Below are positions 59,989 through 64,000 of a DNA stretch of 64,000 nt, one piece after another. A program made the position numbers and the translations under genes. Location: positions 7,635,501-7,699,500 of the forward strand of contig NC_080566.1 in NCBI RefSeq assembly GCF_030253575.1, given 5' to 3'. Numbering within the stretch: the first letter of the stretch is position 1; each line of letters begins with the position of its first letter. The notes beneath the pieces were generated by a model that was given only the letters and a program-made list of their open reading frames with translations, was not told where the DNA came from and did not search any database. The stretch is from Rhododendron vialii. Taxonomy: Eukaryota; Streptophyta; Magnoliopsida; Ericales; Ericaceae.

Positions 59989-61001
59989 GAGAAATTATTC
60001 ATTGCCCCAAAGGCAACACCTCATCTTTAACAGGTGGTGCCTTTTACCAATTAAAATTTGCCCAATTGAAAGTGTCAGACTTCTGCCACATAAGCAACCT
60101 CTCACTTGACGGAGAAGAAGCAAACGGAAATGCAGTCTACCTACCCCTTGTCTTTTCAATTTCAATTTTAATTTCTCCTCTTATCCCACTAGACACACAG
60201 CCTTTTCTTTAAAATTATAAGTGTTTTAAATTTCAATCCGTTTGAATGGGTGAGAAGATTTTATTTTTTTATCATTAATTCTAAAGGGTCATAATTAAAT
60301 TTTGACTATAGGGCTCTCGTTGATTAGCCATAAGAAAGTCGTAGAATCAAATATCTCTTAGGACTAACCAACGAGAGCTCTATAGTCAAAATTTAATTAT
60401 GACCCTTTAAAATTAAATGATCAGATAAATAAAATCTTCTCACCCATTCAAACGGATTGAAATTTAGAACAATTAATTTTTCAACCTTCAGTTTATATAT
60501 TAAAAAATATGGTTAAAAAATTAAGTGCTCCAAATTTCAATCCGTTTGAACCGATAGAAAGATTTTAGTTTTCTGATCATTTTATCCTAAATGGTCATAA
60601 TTAAATTTTGACTCTAGGGATCTCGTTGGTTAGTCCTAAAAGATATTTGATTCTACGACTTTCTTAGGGCTAATCAACGAGAGCCCTATAGTCAAAATTT
60701 AATTATGATCCTTTAGAATTAAATGATAAAAAAAATAAAATCTTCTCATCCATTCAAACGAATTGAAATTTAAAACACTTAATTTTAGAGAAAAGACTGT
60801 GTGTCTAGTGGGATAGGGGGAGAAATTAAAATTGAAATTGAAAAGACAAGGGGTAGGTAGACTGCATTTCCGTTTGCCTCTATCCCGTCAAGTGAGAGGT
60901 TGCTTAGAAGTCTGACACTTTCAATTGGGCAAATTTTAATTGGTAAAAGGCACCACCTGTTAAAGATTAGGTGTTGCCTTTGGGGCAATGAATAATTTCT
61001 C
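59989..61001. mobile_element. 1.0 kb Mutator-like foldback with perfect 9-bp target duplication
   Basis: CTACACAAC lies at 59980-59988 and 61002-61010, directly outside termini GAGAAATTATTCATTGCCCC and GGGGCAATGAATAATTTCTC, which are exact inverted repeats. The arms pair over most of 500 bases. Within each arm there is a smaller palindrome (TATAGGGCTCTCGTTGATTA against its complement, with AATTAAATTTTGACTATAGG). Nine-base duplications are established for Mutator-like elements. No transposase frame. Confidence 0.9.
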
Positions 61002-61010
61002 CTACACAAC

Positions 61011-62424
61011 AGCAATAAGTCTACGTTTTCCCAACTCAGCCCCCGACGCTAACATGACAATGCGCGGGCCCCAACCACATCATCTTGCAGGAAAAAAAAA
61101 ACTCTGAAATCGTATTCGTACCCCTAGTAGCAATTTAAACTATTCTGACAGTATTCTGACACTAGGGGAACGAAAATGAGACTCGGTTACTAGAGGAACC
61201 ATTTCTATACATTGTCCTAATTATTAAGCCTAGTTCTTTATCAACCAGAAACCTAAAACTAGGAAATTTAATTTGGTACACAATGGGAAGCTCATGTGTT
61301 CAAGAAACCAAGGCTAGAAAACAACTAGACAAAATTTAACTCCAAAACAATGAAAATAAAACAATTGATCTTCCTCAATTTTTCCTACATCACTATGGAC
61401 CTCCTCTAGACCCGAAGTCGCGATAGAGCTCTTTTGAAAGTTGTCCCAAAGAGTACGGAACTACCGAGAGTATATCACATCAAAGCACTCCATATTTCCA
61501 TGACTACAAGAATGTTGGACATATTTTCGGAACCTGTCACACTTATGCTTCTTGAACCACATTTCCCGAATCAGAGACAAAATGGGACACATGACAGTTG
61601 ATCGACACTTTGTGACAATAATATTCAGAAAATTTTCTTAAGTGGGAGAGCAATTTCGTCCCCTACCTCCGAAACTGACCAAAGACCATCCTAGGATTCA
61701 TCTGAGGGCGGAGACATGCAGTAATCGTGCAATCTGGTGCGTCCTCCTGCTGGGCTATACAAGGAAAATCAGCCCTTTCATTTCGAATTTCAATGGGTTG
61801 AATTCATATTTCTGTACGAATACTGTGAAGCCATTCAGAATGTTTTCAGTTTACGCTTATACGTGGTATTTTTAGATCTTGCAAAACAAAAAAAGCAAAC
61901 CATGCCTTCAGAAATGGGTAAATATCACAAGCATAGTGTGAAGCTATCACCGGAAAGCTATCCTGTCGCGACAATCTAATAGCACTAGCATAGAAAAGAA
62001 GCAGATAACGAGTGTGAACGGAGGGAGATTCCAATACTTATTTTTCTTGTTGGTAAAAAAATCTATCAGCACGATAATCATAGTCCCAAAGAAAGAAAAG
62101 GTGGGAGTTTGTCATGGTTCAATCACCTTTTACAGTATGTAAACATGTCCAAGCGTGCAGTATCTGTTTCTTGCGTAAAATATAACCGAAAGGAAGACAG
62201 GACGATGACATTTCTGCAGCACTTGCCAGCTGATAAACACAGAAGCTAAGAATTGGAAACATGAGCGAGGCCACTGCGCTTATAAGCTGTAGATCATCCT
62301 ACAAAAGTCAAGCATTACACTTACGAGTACTACTCCTTTAGCAGGCAAGTTACCTGTATCCAGAACGACGAGGCAGACGGGCCCATCAGGTACTTGTGCT
62401 TGCAGGCTGATAAAGATTGGAAAC
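61011..62424. other. downstream region of the PPR gene
   Basis: No gene recognised. The 3' untranslated region of the minus-strand PPR gene is expected just below 62425. Confidence 0.5.
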
Positions 62425-64000
62425 TCAGAAATGCCACCCTTTAGCACGCCAAAGTCTTCGAGCATTTTCACTACGACGAGCAACTCTGATTTTCAAGAAA
62501 AGCTTGTAAGCCATGTCAACTTTATTTGAAGACAATAGTTTGTTACTCAATTTGCTGTAAATAAGCCTGCTCGGACAAAAACCTTTTCGAACAGACTCCT
62601 CCATAACAAGGATGGCATTCTCCAGTTGCCCTACGTTGCAAAGGCCGTTAATTACGTGCTCGTAAACTTCCACATCAGAAGGGTACCCACTCTTTTGCAT
62701 CTCATCCCACACATTCAACAGCATGCCACATCTACCAAATCTAGAAAGTCGCATGAGTAACAACTTGTACGCGGTCAGTGATACCCGACATCCGACCTTT
62801 CTTGCTTTCTCGTAGATCATTAAAGCTGCATGCGGCGGACCATAGCTACAGAGAGGTTCAATGAAAGAGGTTACGGTCCCTGAAGTGGGAATCAATCCTC
62901 GGCACAACATCGCATCAAACATTTCAATCGCATTGGCCACTCTGCGAGCTTTAAGGAAAGCAGCAATCAATCTGGTGTAAGTATCCATACTTGGCTCACA
63001 GTTGTTTCTCAGCATACACTCATAATACTTGATGCCTTCATCGAAATCGCCTACTGAAATAAAATTAGAAATCATCGCGTTGTAAACACGAGCATCTGGC
63101 TCGCGCCCCCTCTCCTTCATACTATCAAAGATCTCAACCGCATCTTCAATTCGACCAGCTCTTCCCAATCCCTCGATAAGATAACTAAACGTTAGACAAT
63201 CAGGATCAAATCCATCCTCCATCATCGCTCTCAAACTCGTCTCCATTTCACCAATTCTTCCAAATTTCGACCACCCAGAAATAAGAATGTTGTATGTGAT
63301 ACTATTAAAGGGTATCTTCCCTTCGATTTTGTTAAGGAACGAATTCGCAGCACCCACATGGGACCGTCGGCACAGACACCGTAGGAGCACGTTGAGAGAC
63401 TCCGTATCACATCTCGACCCGAACTCTTCCAATTGTCCAAACATTTGGATAGCTTTCGACACCCGACGAGCCCGGACATAACTGTCCATTACAATCTCCC
63501 AGGTATCTGAAACAGGACGCGTTCCTTCCATCTTCATATCATGCAACACACCCACCATGTGATCGAAGAATTTCCTTCTCCCAAGTGCCTTAAGAATCAC
63601 ATGATAACAATCGATACCTTCAGCGATCGTCGGTTGCTTAGTTGCCCAATTGAAAAACATAATCATTGCTTCACCTCCCAAATTTCCCCTGTTCACTACC
63701 TTGGCAACGATATCAACACTCAATTCAACATGGGTATTTGATAAAGCCCGCTCGATTGCAGTTTTACCGATGAGTTTCTGAAGAAAGACGCCTCTGAGTT
63801 TCTCTTCGGGTGTCAAGAACCCATCGACGGCCCTAACCTCCAGTTGCTCGTAAGTAAACTGCTCTGGAACTGTTGCGCTGCGACGGATTGGTAAGAGGTC
63901 AGAGAGATGGTTCAGGACGTGGGATTCGTCAATGGGAGGTTGGATTGTTGGTGGGTTTTGGAATTCGTTGTTTGATGGGTTTGGAAGCAGATTAAAGGTC
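62425..64000 (-). CDS. P-class pentatricopeptide repeat protein, 5' end beyond the window
   Basis: A single uninterrupted minus-strand frame runs from the right edge to a stop at 62425, at least 524 residues. The frame is open upstream of the leucine at about 63816, with FTYEQLEVRAVDGF in phase, so the true ATG lies past 64000. Typical 35-residue PPR units follow one another, for example PFNSITYNILISGWSKFGRI, PDCLTFSYLIEGLGRAGRI, PDARVYNAMISNFISVGDF, PSMDTYTRLIAAFLKARRV and SDVEVYEHVINGLCNVGQL. The protein ends ENARRLWRAKGWHF, a C terminus I associate with At5g43820-type P-class proteins (moderate memory). No E, DYW or SMR tail. Family role: organelle RNA binding, usually mitochondria or chloroplast; the targeting peptide is outside the window. 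Intronless over this length, as usual for plant PPR genes. Confidence 0.96.
   Translation of the reverse strand, partial: TFNLLPNPSNNEFQNPPTIQPPIDESHVLNHLSDLLPIRRSATVPEQFTYEQLEVRAVDGFLTPEEKLRGVFLQKLIGKTAIERALSNTHVELSVDIVAKVVNRGNLGGEAMIMFFNWATKQPTIAEGIDCYHVILKALGRRKFFDHMVGVLHDMKMEGTRPVSDTWEIVMDSYVRARRVSKAIQMFGQLEEFGSRCDTESLNVLLRCLCRRSHVGAANSFLNKIEGKIPFNSITYNILISGWSKFGRIGEMETSLRAMMEDGFDPDCLTFSYLIEGLGRAGRIEDAVEIFDSMKERGREPDARVYNAMISNFISVGDFDEGIKYYECMLRNNCEPSMDTYTRLIAAFLKARRVANAIEMFDAMLCRGLIPTSGTVTSFIEPLCSYGPPHAALMIYEKARKVGCRVSLTAYKLLLMRLSRFGRCGMLLNVWDEMQKSGYPSDVEVYEHVINGLCNVGQLENAILVMEESVRKGFCPSRLIYSKLSNKLLSSNKVDMAYKLFLKIRVARRSENARRLWRAKGWHF

Overview
The window is plant nuclear DNA. It has long AT-rich intergenic stretches, spliced genes with GT-AG introns, many MITE-type foldback elements, long (CT)n microsatellites, a P-class pentatricopeptide gene and an RCC1 protein almost identical in layout to Arabidopsis proteins. 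It is a eudicot; an Ericales-like asterid is only a guess from repeat style.

Six protein genes can be rebuilt by joining exons at matching splice phases. Plus strand: a conserved plant protein of unknown function (2311-8843, 5 exons, 458 aa); a second conserved plant-specific unknown (16626-23207, 5 exons, 330 aa); and a tiny twin-CX9C mitochondrial protein of the CMC1 type (51368-55038, 3 exons, 90 aa). Minus strand: a zinc-finger (4CXXC_R1) plus DDT-type nuclear protein (24609-31468, 12 exons, 538 aa); an RCC1-repeat beta-propeller protein (33240-40860, 11 exons, 390 aa); and a P-class PPR protein whose start lies beyond the right edge (62425 to past 64000). The genes do not form a cluster or pathway; they look like ordinary housekeeping neighbours separated by transposon debris.

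Layout: 1-2160 AT-rich with two copies of a short foldback family; 2.3-8.8 kb gene 1, whose first intron holds a tandem duplication with SINE-like sequence; 8.9-16.6 kb a MITE field including a 1.6 kb palindrome with a Stowaway-like element nested in one arm; 16.6-23.2 kb gene 2, with a hAT-like element inside a tandem repeat; 24.6-31.5 kb the zinc-finger/DDT gene; 33.2-40.9 kb the RCC1 gene; 42.2-48.2 kb a minus-strand solo-LTR-like block with a second solo LTR nested in it; 49-51.2 kb more foldbacks; 51.4-55.0 kb the CMC1-like gene; 55.4-56.4 kb and 60.0-61.0 kb two 1 kb hairpins, the second with a perfect 9-bp target duplication; 62.4-64 kb the PPR gene.

The most interesting structure is architectural rather than enzymatic: several elements sit next to their own reference empty site (a palindrome's other arm or a second repeat copy), (CT)n microsatellites serve as the polypyrimidine tract right at the 3' splice sites of two genes, and two kilobase hairpins could yield double-stranded RNA if transcribed. 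No bacterial-type operon, CRISPR array, rRNA, tRNA gene or viral gene was recognised.
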